64,000 nt of DNA from Rufibacter roseolus (GCF_017916365.1 NZ_JAFMSU010000002.1:496001-560000); one strand, 5' to 3'. Shown: positions 39,186 through 48,703, counted from the stretch's first letter. Translations and numbers: made by a program. Notes: generated by a model not told the origin, from the letters alone.

Positions 39186-41723
39186 ATGGATAAACTCAAC
39201 TTCCCGTGGTTGGTGCAGATGGCCTGGCGAGACAGCCGCCGGAACCGCTCGCGGTTGTTTCTTTTCATTTCCTCCATTATCCTTGGTATAGCCGCGCTGG
39301 TGGCCATCTTCTCTTTTGGGTACAACCTGCGCCAGGACATTGACAGCCAGGCCATGGAACTGATCGGGGCTGATCTGGTGATCACCAGTAACCGGCCGGT
39401 GGAGCCTAAGATGCTGCCCTTGCTGGATTCCCTTGGTAACCGGAGGTCCAAGGAGCGGAGTTTTGCCTCCATGATCCTATTCCCCAAAAGCCAGGGCACC
39501 CGGCTGGTACAGATCAGGGCGCTGGAAGGGCAGTTCCCTTACTACGGAGCCCTGGAAACAGTGCCCAAAACGGCGGCGCAGAGCTTCAGGGAAGGCCAGC
39601 AGGCGCTGGTAGACAAAACCCTCATGCTGCAATTCGATGCCCGGGTAGGTGATTCCATCAAAGTAGGGGAAGTTACTTTCCAGATTGCAGGTATCCTGAA
39701 CAAAGCGCCCGGGCAGACCGGGATATCGGCAACCGTTGCGCCGGCAGTGTACATTCCGCTCCGGTTCCTGCCCCAAACCGGCCTTGAAAAGAAGGGGAGC
39801 CGCATCAATTACCTCTTCTACTACAAGTTTGACCAGAAAACCGATGTCAAGATGCTGGTAGAGCGTTTAGAGCCCCGTTTGGAAAAAGAGGCCCTGAATA
39901 CCGAGACCATCGAGACACAACGCGAGGACATGGGCCGCTCTTTCAAGGACCTGACCAGCTTCCTGGCCTTGGTTGGTTTTATTGCGCTGCTGTTGGGTAG
40001 TATTGGGGTGGCCAGTGCCATTCATGTGTACATCAGGGAGAAGCTGCGTTCCATTGCCATTCTGCGCTGCCTGGGCGTGAGTGCCACGCAGGCCTTCCTT
40101 ATCTACGTTATTCAGATCCTGGGCATCGGGTTGCTTGGGTCTATCATAGGCGCCGCGGTGGGCACGGTGGTGCAGCAGTTGCTGCCGCAGGTCTTGCAGG
40201 ATTTACTGCCCGTGGAGATCACGGTGGGCATCTCCTGGCTGGCCATTTTCCAGGGGATTGGTTTGGGGCTGATTATCTCCCTGCTGTTCGCGCTGTTGCC
40301 GCTGGTGAGTATCCGGAACGTCTCTCCGCTTAATACCCTGCGCATTTCCTTGGAAAGCACCAGCCTGTTTAGAGATCCGTTGAAATGGGGGGTGTACGCG
40401 CTCATTCTGCTGTTCATCTTCGGGTTCACTTATCTGCAGACCGAAAAATGGAAAGAAGCGGCTTATTTCACATTAGGCGTTCTGGTGGGGTTCTTGGTGC
40501 TGGCCGGAATTGCCTGGGCCCTGATGTGGGCTGTGCGGCGTTTCTTCCCAGATACCTTGGGTTATGTCTGGCGGCAGGGGTTGGCCAACCTTTTCCGGCC
40601 TAATAACCAGACGCTCATCCTTATCGTCTCCATTGGGTTGGGTACGGCTTTCATCTCCACGCTCTACTTTGTGCAGACCATTCTGCTGAACCAGGTGACC
40701 CTTTCGGCAAGCGAGAACCAGCCCAACATGGTCTTGTTCGACATCCAGGAAGGGCAGCGGCAGGCAGTGGCCCAACTCACGAAACAGCAGGGCTTGCCCG
40801 TAATCCAGCAGGTGCCTATTGTGACTATGCGCATCGAGGAAATCAACGGGAGAACCGCTGAGGACGTGAAGGAAGACAGTACCCTGGGCGTATCTCCCAG
40901 GGCTTTCCAGCGCGAGATCCGCTCTACGTTCCGGAGTGCTTTATCGGATTCTGAGAAGATTATTGAAGGCACCTGGCAAGGAAAAGTGGCCTCGCCCAGT
41001 GATACCGTATATGTCTCCCTGGATGATCGTTACGCCGAGTGGATTAAAGTAAAGGTAGGCGATGAGATCGTGTTCAACGTGCAAGGTGCGCTTATTCCCA
41101 CAGTGGTAGGCAGCCTACGCGAAGTAGACTGGAACCGCATCCAGACGAACTTCAGGGTAGTGTTCCCGGAAGGAGTGCTGGAGGCGGCGCCGCAGTTCCA
41201 TGTGTTATTGACCAGGGTAGACGCAGCCCAGACCTCGGCCAGATTCCAGCAGGCGGTAGTACGGCAGTTTCCCAACATCTCAATTATTGACCTGGAACTG
41301 ATTCTGAGTGTGATGGACGAGCTTTTGGACAAGATTGGGTTTGTAATCAGGTTCATGGCAGCCTTCAGCATAATTACGGGGCTCGTGGTGCTCATCTCAT
41401 CGGTGCTCATCAGCAAGTACCAGCGCATGCAGGAAAGCGTATTGCTGAGAACATTAGGCGCCAACCGCAAACAGATCTATGCCATCACGGCCCTGGAGTA
41501 TTTCTTCCTGGGTGCTTTGGCCGCCGGCACTGGCATTGTCTTGTCACTGGCAGGTAGCTGGGCCTTGGCCAAGTACTCCTTTGAAACCAAATTCACACCG
41601 CAGCTTCTGCCTGTTCTGGTGCTCTTTATCATCATCTCTTCACTCACCGTGGTCATAGGCTTGTTCAATAGCCGGGCCGTGGTGAACCAATCACCGCTGG
41701 AGGTACTGCGGGCAGAAGGGTAG
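39186..41723 (+). CDS. FtsX-like ABC permease (YbbP type)
   Basis: An 845-residue permease with an N-terminal membrane helix (LFLFISSIILGIAALVAIF), a periplasmic MacB-like core domain (RLVQIRALEGQFPYYG and so on), an FtsX domain at about 260-390 (LVGFIALLLGSIGVASAIHVYIREKLR, SIAILRCLGVS), two central helices, a second periplasmic region and a C-terminal FtsX domain (FSIITGLVVLISSVLISKYQRMQ, SVLLRTLGANRKQI). This double-FtsX layout of about 800 residues is that of YbbP. It works with the ATPase encoded upstream and has the TesA-like lipoprotein as a divergent neighbour. The transported or extracted compound is unknown. Confidence 0.9.
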   Translation: MDKLNFPWLVQMAWRDSRRNRSRLFLFISSIILGIAALVAIFSFGYNLRQDIDSQAMELIGADLVITSNRPVEPKMLPLLDSLGNRRSKERSFASMILFPKSQGTRLVQIRALEGQFPYYGALETVPKTAAQSFREGQQALVDKTLMLQFDARVGDSIKVGEVTFQIAGILNKAPGQTGISATVAPAVYIPLRFLPQTGLEKKGSRINYLFYYKFDQKTDVKMLVERLEPRLEKEALNTETIETQREDMGRSFKDLTSFLALVGFIALLLGSIGVASAIHVYIREKLRSIAILRCLGVSATQAFLIYVIQILGIGLLGSIIGAAVGTVVQQLLPQVLQDLLPVEITVGISWLAIFQGIGLGLIISLLFALLPLVSIRNVSPLNTLRISLESTSLFRDPLKWGVYALILLFIFGFTYLQTEKWKEAAYFTLGVLVGFLVLAGIAWALMWAVRRFFPDTLGYVWRQGLANLFRPNNQTLILIVSIGLGTAFISTLYFVQTILLNQVTLSASENQPNMVLFDIQEGQRQAVAQLTKQQGLPVIQQVPIVTMRIEEINGRTAEDVKEDSTLGVSPRAFQREIRSTFRSALSDSEKIIEGTWQGKVASPSDTVYVSLDDRYAEWIKVKVGDEIVFNVQGALIPTVVGSLREVDWNRIQTNFRVVFPEGVLEAAPQFHVLLTRVDAAQTSARFQQAVVRQFPNISIIDLELILSVMDELLDKIGFVIRFMAAFSIITGLVVLISSVLISKYQRMQESVLLRTLGANRKQIYAITALEYFFLGALAAGTGIVLSLAGSWALAKYSFETKFTPQLLPVLVLFIIISSLTVVIGLFNSRAVVNQSPLEVLRAEG

Positions 41724-41745
41724 AATTCAGTTTAAAAAGCAATGC

Positions 41746-41815
41746 GGACGTCGTTACGGTGTAATGACGCTACAGACAAATATGTAGCGTCGTTGCACTG
41801 CAACGACGTCATCCG
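41746..41815. repeat. About 70-bp palindromic repeat, copy B
   Basis: GGACGTCGTT, ACG, GTGTAATGACGCTACA, an eight-base loop, TGTAGCGTCGTTGCAC, TGC and AACGACGTC form one long hairpin with few mismatches. The left arm is nearly identical to copy A at 11081-11153. It follows the permease gene. Confidence 0.75.
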
Positions 41816-41898
41816 GCAGGTTGAAAGGGTGCGGTCCTCCAAAGTGAATATGGTGCAAAAACACTCCTGAATTAGTGTCACATAAATCACCTTTCCCT

Positions 41899-41934
41899 AA
41901 TTAGGGCCTGTTTTCTTGAAAACAGGCCCTAAAC
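41899..41934. repeat. 36-nt palindromic repeat, copy 14 (perfect core)
   Basis: TTAGGGCCTGTTTT and AAAACAGGCCCTAA are exact inverted repeats around CTTG. It lies after the stop of the sialidase-like gene at 41968. Confidence 0.75.
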
Positions 41935-41967
41935 AATTAACCAAAGTCGTTTCCTTCAAGGCAAGGC

Positions 41968-43221
41968 TTACAACTCTTTCTTAGCAGAAGTTTCCACCAC
42001 TTTATACCAGACCTCGCTTTTCTTGTCCTGCTTCTGCGTGTAGGCCACCAGGATTTTAGACGCGCCAAGCCCCATCACCACCGGATGGGTAGCGCTGGTA
42101 AAGTCAGAGGTAAGATACGTTTGCTGCACGGTTTTCCCCGAGGCATCCCTCACCTGTAACCCAATCCGGCTGTTGAATAGCTTGGAGTTAAGCACCTGCT
42201 CATCCCACACCAGGGCCAATTGGTTCTCTCCGAAGCTGGTGAGTTGCGGATGTTTGGCCGAGGGGAGCTGACTTACCTGCTCTCTTGGAGAAAAGGTGTT
42301 CTCTGAAGTTTTATGGCTATAGAACACACCGCTGCCACCGCCCATGGTGTACCAAGCTGCGTGCAGTCCGCTTTGGTTCCAGGCCAGGGTAGGGCCGGTG
42401 TGCGGACAGCCTTTGATGGCCCAATTGTCTACGCTGATGCGCTCGCGCGGAGCGAAGGTCTGCCCATTGTCCGTGGACACCAGGTGCATCATGTCCCGGA
42501 TGCTGTCGTTCAGGATTGCCCGGTAGGCGGCATGGAGTTGGCCTTTTCCGTCCACAAACAGATCCGTGCGGCAACATTGGCAGAGCTGCTGGTCAATGAC
42601 TTTCTCGTAGGTGAACCCGTTCCGGCCGGAGGTGCTGGAGAAGTAGAGGCTGGAACCTTCCTTGGGCGTGTTCTTGCGGGAATCGAGCCAAATGGCGGCA
42701 AATTCGCCGGTGGGCAGTAAGGTGATGTCAAAGTACCGCTCGTCAATGCTGTTTTCGGCATCCTGCGCCAGTTGTTTGGGCCTGGTCCAGGTTTTCCCAC
42801 CGTCAAACGATTGGGTGTATTTCACCAGACCGGCGTAGCTGTTTTCGGGGTTAGGGTTCTGCACGGCAAACATGGCCAGAATGTCGCCGTTTTTCTTGAA
42901 CAGGATCTTGGACAGGTTCTCATCGTGCGGATACACGCCCTGAGAGGTAGGCACCGTCATGGGTTTCCCAAAGGTGGTGCCGCCATCCTTTGAACGGGCG
43001 TACATCAGCAGGTAATTGCCGGTGGTGTCCTGCGCCTGCACCCAGCACAGCACCGGATTCCCTTGTTGGTCCTGGGTAAGATAAGGGCAGGAGGCTTTCA
43101 GGTTTGATAGGGAAACCCGGTTTTCTGGCGGTACCTCCTGCGCGGCTTTAGACTGGCAACCTATCAGCCAAAGGAAGCACAAAACAAATAGAAGTGTAGT
43201 GATGCGGTATGGGAATTTCAT
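41968..43221 (-). CDS. Sialidase-like beta-propeller lipoprotein
   Basis: A 417-residue lipoprotein (LLFVLCFLWLIGCQS); the ATG at 43221 gives the cleanest signal, with another ATG at 43230. The body is a BNR/sialidase-type propeller with Asp-box motifs SKDGGTTFG, SFDGGKTW and STDNGQTFA. Catalytic residues of true sialidases cannot be confirmed, so the exo-alpha-sialidase name common for this family may be misleading. A CQCC cluster (LCQCCRTDLFV) is unusual for an exported propeller and hints at metal binding or disulfides. It follows the TonB receptor gene in the same direction (118 bases after its stop), so the two may work together. Confidence 0.75.
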   Translation of the reverse strand: MKFPYRITTLLFVLCFLWLIGCQSKAAQEVPPENRVSLSNLKASCPYLTQDQQGNPVLCWVQAQDTTGNYLLMYARSKDGGTTFGKPMTVPTSQGVYPHDENLSKILFKKNGDILAMFAVQNPNPENSYAGLVKYTQSFDGGKTWTRPKQLAQDAENSIDERYFDITLLPTGEFAAIWLDSRKNTPKEGSSLYFSSTSGRNGFTYEKVIDQQLCQCCRTDLFVDGKGQLHAAYRAILNDSIRDMMHLVSTDNGQTFAPRERISVDNWAIKGCPHTGPTLAWNQSGLHAAWYTMGGGSGVFYSHKTSENTFSPREQVSQLPSAKHPQLTSFGENQLALVWDEQVLNSKLFNSRIGLQVRDASGKTVQQTYLTSDFTSATHPVVMGLGASKILVAYTQKQDKKSEVWYKVVETSAKKEL

Positions 43222-43339
43222 AAAGTCCATGCGAATAAAATGATGTAAATGCTGATGCTTGATTATTGCTTATTAAGTGTAAAACACCTGTAAAACAAGC
43301 TTCAAATAAACTAAACTGGTAAGTAGGCTAGACTTGTTT

Positions 43340-45634
43340 TCAGCCTCCTTTTCCAATGAATTGATATCCCACGCCCACGTTGAAGGTGCGCGGCACGCCT
43401 TGCCGGTAGCTCTTGCCATAGGAGTATTTGTCTACCGTGGTGGCGTAAAGTTTATCAGTGAGGTTAATGGTGTTGATCCAGGCTTCAAAGCCTTTGAAGG
43501 CGTAGCCCACACGCGCGTTGAACAGGTGATACCCGCCGTAATACTCAGAATTGACGGGGTCCATGTAGTATTTGCCTACGCGCTGCCACTCCAAACCTAG
43601 ACGCAAACCTTTCAGGAAAGTCGGACGGTAGGTGACCTCGGCGTTGCCGATAAATCGGGGCGCAGTAGCCATTTCGTTGCCGGAATAATCTGCGCCGCGC
43701 TCCACGTAGGTGAGAAACCAGTGCCGGGCGTTGGTGCCGCTCACTCTAAAGGAGAGTGCCTCAGAAGGGGCGTAATTCAGGGTGTATTCAATACCGCGGT
43801 GACGGGTACGGCCGGCGTTCTGGTTTTGGTAGGAGCCATTTTCCAGCCGCACGGAGATGATTTCGTCTGTCCCGTTCATCTGGTACAAACTCACATCCAG
43901 GTAGGCTTTGTGCTGCAGGAAACTCCACCAGCCGCCCACTTCGTAGCTGCTGAAATCAGAGGGTTCCAAAGTGGGTACTTTCACGCCGCGGTACAGCTCA
44001 GTGATCTGCGGCGGCGCGAAACCCAGGCTGTAGTTAGCGTAAATTCCCTGGCTTTTCCCAAAGTCATAGGTCAGCCCCAACTTGGGCGAGAATTGCCGGT
44101 AGCCGTTTTTATCATCGGGTGCGCCCGTGAACGCAGAGGGCGGCAGGTAGTTGTCAAAGGTGTAGTCCATGCGGTCATAGCGCAAGGCAGCCACCAGTTT
44201 CAGGCGCTCCAGCGGGGAGATTGCGGCGTGGGCGTAAACGGCGGTGTTGAGCAGATCCACTGAGTAGTGGGTAAGAAGCGAATCTGAGGAGGTGTAGCCG
44301 GTGTACAGGCCTTTCTCGTCCCGATCTACGTCAATGAACCGGGCGGTGTAGGTGGCGGGGCTGTAATCGGCACTCACGCCGGCAATGAGGCTGGCGTTCA
44401 GGAACGAGAAAGACTTGCGGTGCTGGGCAATGAGGCCGTAGCTGGTGAAGGCGTCTTCGTTGATCTCGCCTTTGGCTTTGCGGGCGTTGCCCTGCACGTT
44501 CCCGATGGCGTAGAACGGGTTCTGCCCGATGGCATTGTTCCGGAAGAACAGGGTGGCCTGGGTTTGGTTGGAGGCATCCCAGGCGTGTTCCAGGGTGCTC
44601 CTGAGGCGCAGGGCGTTGACTTTGCGGTAGGTGAAGGTGTGCAGGCTGCTGTATTCCTTCCGAAAGAAACGGGTGCTGTCCAGGCCGCCGGTCTGGTCGG
44701 TTTTATAGTCCACCAGGCTGCCCGAGGTAGTCAGTTTGCTGCGGTCACTGATGCGGTAATCGGCCCGGAGGGTGAACGCCAGCTTGTCAAAATCGCTGTG
44801 GCTGATAATGCCGTCCCGCTGCGCCGCGTAGTACCCCCCGGCAAAGATGCCCACCTTCCCAAAGGTATTAGACACACTGAATTCGGTTCTGCGGTAACCC
44901 TGGGTGCTGCCTTCCACCTGTACTTTGGCGGTGGGCACCGGAGCCGGAGCCTGCGTGATAAAATTGACCGCTCCGCCAATGGCTTCGCTCCCGTACAGCG
45001 AGGAGGCCGGACCTCTGATCACCTCGATGTTCTTCAAGGCCGCCATGTTGATCTCAATGAGCGCGTTGTGGTTGAAATCACCGGAGGTCCGGATAGGAAT
45101 GCCGTCTTCCAGGTACAGGAAAAGGCTTTTGTAGCCAATGGGCTGCCGAATGGCCATGGTGTGCTGCTCATTGCCCAGGTTCACCATATACACGCCACTC
45201 ACCTTGTTCAGGACCTGGTCCAGAGTGGTGGCTTTGGTTTCCTGCAGTACCCGGCTGGAGATCGTGCTGATGGCCACGGGCGCCTCGGTTCTGGCCTGGG
45301 CTTGCCGGCTAGCCGAGACAATGACCTGGTTTAGTTGGTTAGAGGTAGGTGCCAGCGACACCAGCATAAAATCGTCTTGGAAGGGTACCTGCCGGGCATT
45401 GTACCCTAGGTAGGAAACCAGCAGAGAGGTAGGTTTCTGCCCCGTTTGCAGGGTGAAACTGCCATCGCGCTCCGTGATGGTGCCCGTAGTACTCTGGGCC
45501 ATTTGGATAGAAGCGCCCACCAGCGCCTCTTTGGTATACGCATCCAACACCCGACCTTTTACGGTGAATTGGGCACGGGCAAAGGGTGCCAGCATCAGGA
45601 GAAAGCAGATGCCGGCCAAACATATTTTTTGCAT
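43340..45634 (-). CDS. TonB-dependent outer-membrane receptor
   Basis: A 764-residue receptor with a signal peptide (LAGICFLLMLAPFARAQ), an N-terminal carboxypeptidase-regulatory-like domain (FTVKGRVLDAYTKEALVGAS), a plug at about 110-230 (ATTLDQVLNKVSGVYMV, IEVIRGPASSLYGSEAIGG) and a 22-strand-type barrel ending RTFNVGVGYQFIGKGG. The IRGPAS-LYGSEAIGGAVN segment is the classical plug motif of iron, copper or vitamin receptors, distinct from the SusC type. A small protein with a CNGKC motif is encoded just upstream and a CQCC lipoprotein downstream, so metal or metal-complex uptake is a reasonable guess. Confidence 0.88.
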   Translation of the reverse strand: MQKICLAGICFLLMLAPFARAQFTVKGRVLDAYTKEALVGASIQMAQSTTGTITERDGSFTLQTGQKPTSLLVSYLGYNARQVPFQDDFMLVSLAPTSNQLNQVIVSASRQAQARTEAPVAISTISSRVLQETKATTLDQVLNKVSGVYMVNLGNEQHTMAIRQPIGYKSLFLYLEDGIPIRTSGDFNHNALIEINMAALKNIEVIRGPASSLYGSEAIGGAVNFITQAPAPVPTAKVQVEGSTQGYRRTEFSVSNTFGKVGIFAGGYYAAQRDGIISHSDFDKLAFTLRADYRISDRSKLTTSGSLVDYKTDQTGGLDSTRFFRKEYSSLHTFTYRKVNALRLRSTLEHAWDASNQTQATLFFRNNAIGQNPFYAIGNVQGNARKAKGEINEDAFTSYGLIAQHRKSFSFLNASLIAGVSADYSPATYTARFIDVDRDEKGLYTGYTSSDSLLTHYSVDLLNTAVYAHAAISPLERLKLVAALRYDRMDYTFDNYLPPSAFTGAPDDKNGYRQFSPKLGLTYDFGKSQGIYANYSLGFAPPQITELYRGVKVPTLEPSDFSSYEVGGWWSFLQHKAYLDVSLYQMNGTDEIISVRLENGSYQNQNAGRTRHRGIEYTLNYAPSEALSFRVSGTNARHWFLTYVERGADYSGNEMATAPRFIGNAEVTYRPTFLKGLRLGLEWQRVGKYYMDPVNSEYYGGYHLFNARVGYAFKGFEAWINTINLTDKLYATTVDKYSYGKSYRQGVPRTFNVGVGYQFIGKGG

Positions 45635-45735
45635 GGAAATTCAGTTACAGTCAGAAAAACGGTGATAGCAGCAACGCCGGGGAAGATTCCGGGTACGGGT
45701 ATCCGCTTCGGTCAGTAAGACCGAAGTATTCTTAA

Positions 45736-46146
45736 TCAGGCTGTGAACTTGGGTGGATGGAAGACGGAGACATGAACCCCAATCGGCCTTCCTACAGGAG
45801 CAGAAGTTGGCGAAAGTGTGGGTTGGAGGGTCTGGGTGGTGGTAGAAGCCACAATTGGCTGGTAATACAGGGTGATATCCTGCTTCTGTTTCTGGGTTTT
45901 GTTGTTGCCCTGGTTCTGGGTCTGCTCAGCCTTCTTGAGCTTTTTCATGAGGTAGCATTTCCCGTTACAGTGCATCTGGGGTTTCTCGCGGTTGATGCAA
46001 AGCACTTTGGAAATAAAGTCCTTGTTGGCCTCATAGTCCAGCACAATGAAAAACTTGCTGAATGCCTGGGTGAGCATCACCGATAGAAGCAATATGGTGG
46101 CAAGGTTTTTCAAGACGTGCAAATCGGGGCAAAGGTAAGGAAGCAT
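45736..46146 (-). CDS. Small exported protein with CNGKCYL motif
   Basis: A protein of 136 residues from the ATG at 46146; a TTG at 46113 would give a tidier signal sequence (KNLATILLLSVMLTQAF). After the membrane segment comes FIVLDYEANKDFISKVLC, INREKPQMHCNGKCYLMKKL and a polar, Gln/Thr-rich tail that ends VFHPPKFTA. I know no named function. Proteins with a His-Cys-x-Gly-Lys-Cys segment are often seen next to TonB receptors in this phylum, and the two Cys with a His could bind a metal. It lies 101 bases upstream of the receptor gene in the same direction. Confidence 0.65.
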   Translation of the reverse strand: MLPYLCPDLHVLKNLATILLLSVMLTQAFSKFFIVLDYEANKDFISKVLCINREKPQMHCNGKCYLMKKLKKAEQTQNQGNNKTQKQKQDITLYYQPIVASTTTQTLQPTLSPTSAPVGRPIGVHVSVFHPPKFTA

Positions 46147-46212
46147 CTGAAAACTTCTTGAACCAAGACGACCGAAATAACCGAACGGTGGCCTTGTCTT
46201 TAGAAGAAATTC

Positions 46213-46247
46213 GTTTTCAGGCCAAATCTTCAAAACAGGCCTTAAAT
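46213..46247. repeat. 36-nt palindromic repeat, copy 15
   Basis: GTTTTCAGGCCAAATCT then TCAAAACAGGCCTTAAAT, in the gap between the Mpo1-like gene and the CNGKC protein gene. Confidence 0.65.
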
Positions 46248-46288
46248 CTACCCCAGCAGAGGTTAAAAACCACCGGCAGCACAGGCGT

Positions 46289-46759
46289 TTAGTACCTCAA
46301 ACCTAACTTCTGGTAGATGAAGCTCAGGAGCCAAACCGGCCCGATAAGCAGGAATTGCACGTCTTTCAGGAAAGAAGGCTTTTTGCCCTCTATCTTATGC
46401 CCGATGAATTGCCCTACCCATGCCACCGCGAAAATGATGAGGCACAGGGCCCAAAGCGGAAGACGTTGCACCTGGTCCAGTTGGTACACAATCCAGAGGA
46501 AAAACGAGGTTACTAACACCATACCCAAGGCCAGGCTGGGCGAGAGCATGAAGTAGTAGACCATACAAAGGAGCACAAAGAGAATACCCCAGTTGAAGAG
46601 GAAAGGCAGGTTCTCCAGAAAACCAGGGACGGGGATTGCCCAGATCAAACCCAACAAACTGATCATAATGGCTGGGACGCAGATCCAATGGATGAGTTTG
46701 TTTGTGCCATTACGGTGGCTCTCGGCGTACTCGTCTAACAGTTGGTGGATGGCAGCCAT
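46289..46759 (-). CDS. Mpo1-like (DUF962) membrane protein
   Basis: A 156-residue protein with four predicted membrane helices. The N-terminal LDEYAESHRNGTNKLIHWIC and the C-terminal WVGQFIGHKIEGKKPSFLKD are the two signature segments of the Mpo1/DUF962 family and contain its conserved His residues. Yeast Mpo1 is an iron-dependent dioxygenase that alpha-oxidises 2-hydroxy fatty acids; the bacterial members are thought to be similar but are little studied. It stands as a single gene. Confidence 0.85.
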   Translation of the reverse strand: MAAIHQLLDEYAESHRNGTNKLIHWICVPAIMISLLGLIWAIPVPGFLENLPFLFNWGILFVLLCMVYYFMLSPSLALGMVLVTSFFLWIVYQLDQVQRLPLWALCLIIFAVAWVGQFIGHKIEGKKPSFLKDVQFLLIGPVWLLSFIYQKLGLRY

Positions 46760-46926
46760 AGCGTTTTTTTACTTCAATGTACAAAATCTGCCCTAAGAAG
46801 TAAAGCTTTTATAGTGCCGCATATTGCGCTGCACCATAGGAATTTATGGTATATTTTGTCTTCTTAAATGGTGCGATTATGTAAACCAATTAACAGTAGA
46901 AAAGCTCTGTGCGGTTTTTTACTGAC

Positions 46927-48438
46927 CTATGGGACAGACCCTGTTGGCAAGGTTAGTTGTTTCAGGCCCTGATCGCCGTACAAGGTGGGGCAGGAGGTTA
47001 AAGGCTCTAACCTGAATTGCTTGAAAAATGAGGAAGGTGACCTATGACGCATAAACCAGGCGCGGTTGAAGATGGGGGCCTCAGGAGAATAATCTGTGAA
47101 GATAGGTTGCCGCTGTTGACGGGCTTGGTTGATGGCATTGGAAAGAACTTCTGTTGTAGCCCAGCTTTCATATGCGTTAGGATGGTACTGGCCGGTTTGG
47201 TAGAAGTAAAAAGACGTAAAGGCATTCTTGTCTTGCAGCAGGAGCAAAGCCTCGGGATGCTTCTGTACTTCCTGGTAAACGCAGGTTTGGTTTGTGTAGG
47301 TGAAGGTGTGATTAGGCAGAATGCCATAAGCCATGTTCCAGAGGAAAAGCGCAGAACCAGCCAGCCACAGTGGCCAAGATGTACTCAACCTATAACAACC
47401 CAAAAGGATAGCCACCAGGAAAGGCACCATGACCATAAACTCGGCATTGCCCACCGCATACCAGGCAAACAGCAGCTGCAGCCCCAGAATGAGAAGGTGA
47501 ACCTGGAAAAAGGCTCTTTGGTGTAGCTGTGTTTCCTTGCGGAAGAAAACAACTCTTCTGGTAAGAACTGTAGCAATAATAAAGGTTATTATTGCAGGTA
47601 TTATGTAAAGTATGTTTGCCTTAGCCAAAAAGTACAGTCGGCCGTGCACCTCCAGAAAGGTCCTGATGAAAGAGATAAAGGTGAGCAGAAAGTTCTGGGA
47701 GGAAATCGAGGTATTAACGCTGCTTTTGTAGAAGTCCTGGAAAACGAAGCGGTGGGCCTGAGGGAAGGGGATGTCCTGCTGGTACATCACTAAAGCGTAA
47801 ACCAGCGGGACCACCAGGGCCGGAACCAGGTACGTCAGAACTAGTTGTCCTCGTTTAGGCACCGAAATCAGAAAACCGAGCCCTAAACCCAGCCACCAGA
47901 AGAAATGCACCTGGTGGTACAGGCAGGCAAAAGCCGCCCAAAAACTGCTCCAGGCAACATCCACCCATTTGCCTTGGTTTTGGTACCGCAGCCAGAAAGA
48001 AGAACCCAACAGCGAGAAGAATATGGGCAGGAGGTAGGTCTCGTTCTCAGTGGCATACCGCATGGTACCAAAAGAAGCGCCTGCGAGCAAGAGCAATCCG
48101 GCCTGTACTTTGGTATCTTCCTGCAGGCGCGCCAGAATACGCCAGAGCACCAGCAGACATCCTGCCGCCGCCAGGCTGTTCAGAAACTTCAATGCTTCCA
48201 GCGGCTGTCCTTTAAATCCCAGTGCCTGGCAAAGATTGTAAAATTCCAGGCCAGTAATGTTGTAGAGCAGATGGTGCGGTCGCCAGAGATCAACCTGCCA
48301 CTTCACGCTGGCGGCGTAGTCATAGGCGTCTGAGGTGGAGTTCTGGGTTGGGAAAACGGCATACACCAGGAACAACGCCACCACCAAAAAGAAAGGAAGA
48401 AAACGGCTTTGCAAGAAAGGGGTGGTCCGGGGCTCCAT
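46927..48438 (-). CDS. Polytopic membrane protein, possible GT-C glycosyltransferase-like
   Basis: I do not recognise a specific family. The 503 residues contain about ten hydrophobic helices, beginning FLPFFLVVALFLVYAVFP, with a first extracytoplasmic loop that carries STSDAYDYAASVKWQVDLWRPHH split by acidic residues, as in GT-C glycosyltransferases where an Asp in loop 1 is catalytic. A soluble C-terminal segment follows the last helix (VYQEVQKHPEALLLLQDKN). This layout resembles lipid-linked sugar transferases, but no diagnostic motif was found. It is a single gene, divergent from the dipeptidyl-peptidase III gene. Confidence 0.6.
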   Translation of the reverse strand: MEPRTTPFLQSRFLPFFLVVALFLVYAVFPTQNSTSDAYDYAASVKWQVDLWRPHHLLYNITGLEFYNLCQALGFKGQPLEALKFLNSLAAAGCLLVLWRILARLQEDTKVQAGLLLLAGASFGTMRYATENETYLLPIFFSLLGSSFWLRYQNQGKWVDVAWSSFWAAFACLYHQVHFFWWLGLGLGFLISVPKRGQLVLTYLVPALVVPLVYALVMYQQDIPFPQAHRFVFQDFYKSSVNTSISSQNFLLTFISFIRTFLEVHGRLYFLAKANILYIIPAIITFIIATVLTRRVVFFRKETQLHQRAFFQVHLLILGLQLLFAWYAVGNAEFMVMVPFLVAILLGCYRLSTSWPLWLAGSALFLWNMAYGILPNHTFTYTNQTCVYQEVQKHPEALLLLQDKNAFTSFYFYQTGQYHPNAYESWATTEVLSNAINQARQQRQPIFTDYSPEAPIFNRAWFMRHRSPSSFFKQFRLEPLTSCPTLYGDQGLKQLTLPTGSVP

Positions 48439-48573
48439 GCAGATGAATAGGGCAGAAGGTGTTGCTCCTGCCGGTTCCTTTTGGCTTTAAAGGTATTTCT
48501 TTCTGCCGGTTTTTTAATGCACGCTGCTGCTATGTTACCCTGAGAAAGCGCATATCCGGCAGAAAAGAAAATC

Positions 48574-48609
48574 GTTTTAAGGCTATTTTCCGGAAAATAG
48601 GGCCTAAAC
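48574..48609. repeat. 36-nt palindromic repeat, copy 16
   Basis: GTTTTAAGGCTATTTTC then CGGAAAATAGGGCCTAAAC, in the divergent region between the membrane protein and the dipeptidyl-peptidase III gene. Confidence 0.75.
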
Positions 48610-48703
48610 TAGGAAAAGGCAACTTTGAACGGCCTAACGGATCGGTTTTTGCCTGCCTGTTCCTAATTCCTTACTTTTAAAGGATCAAACCCCAGAAAAT
48701 TAT

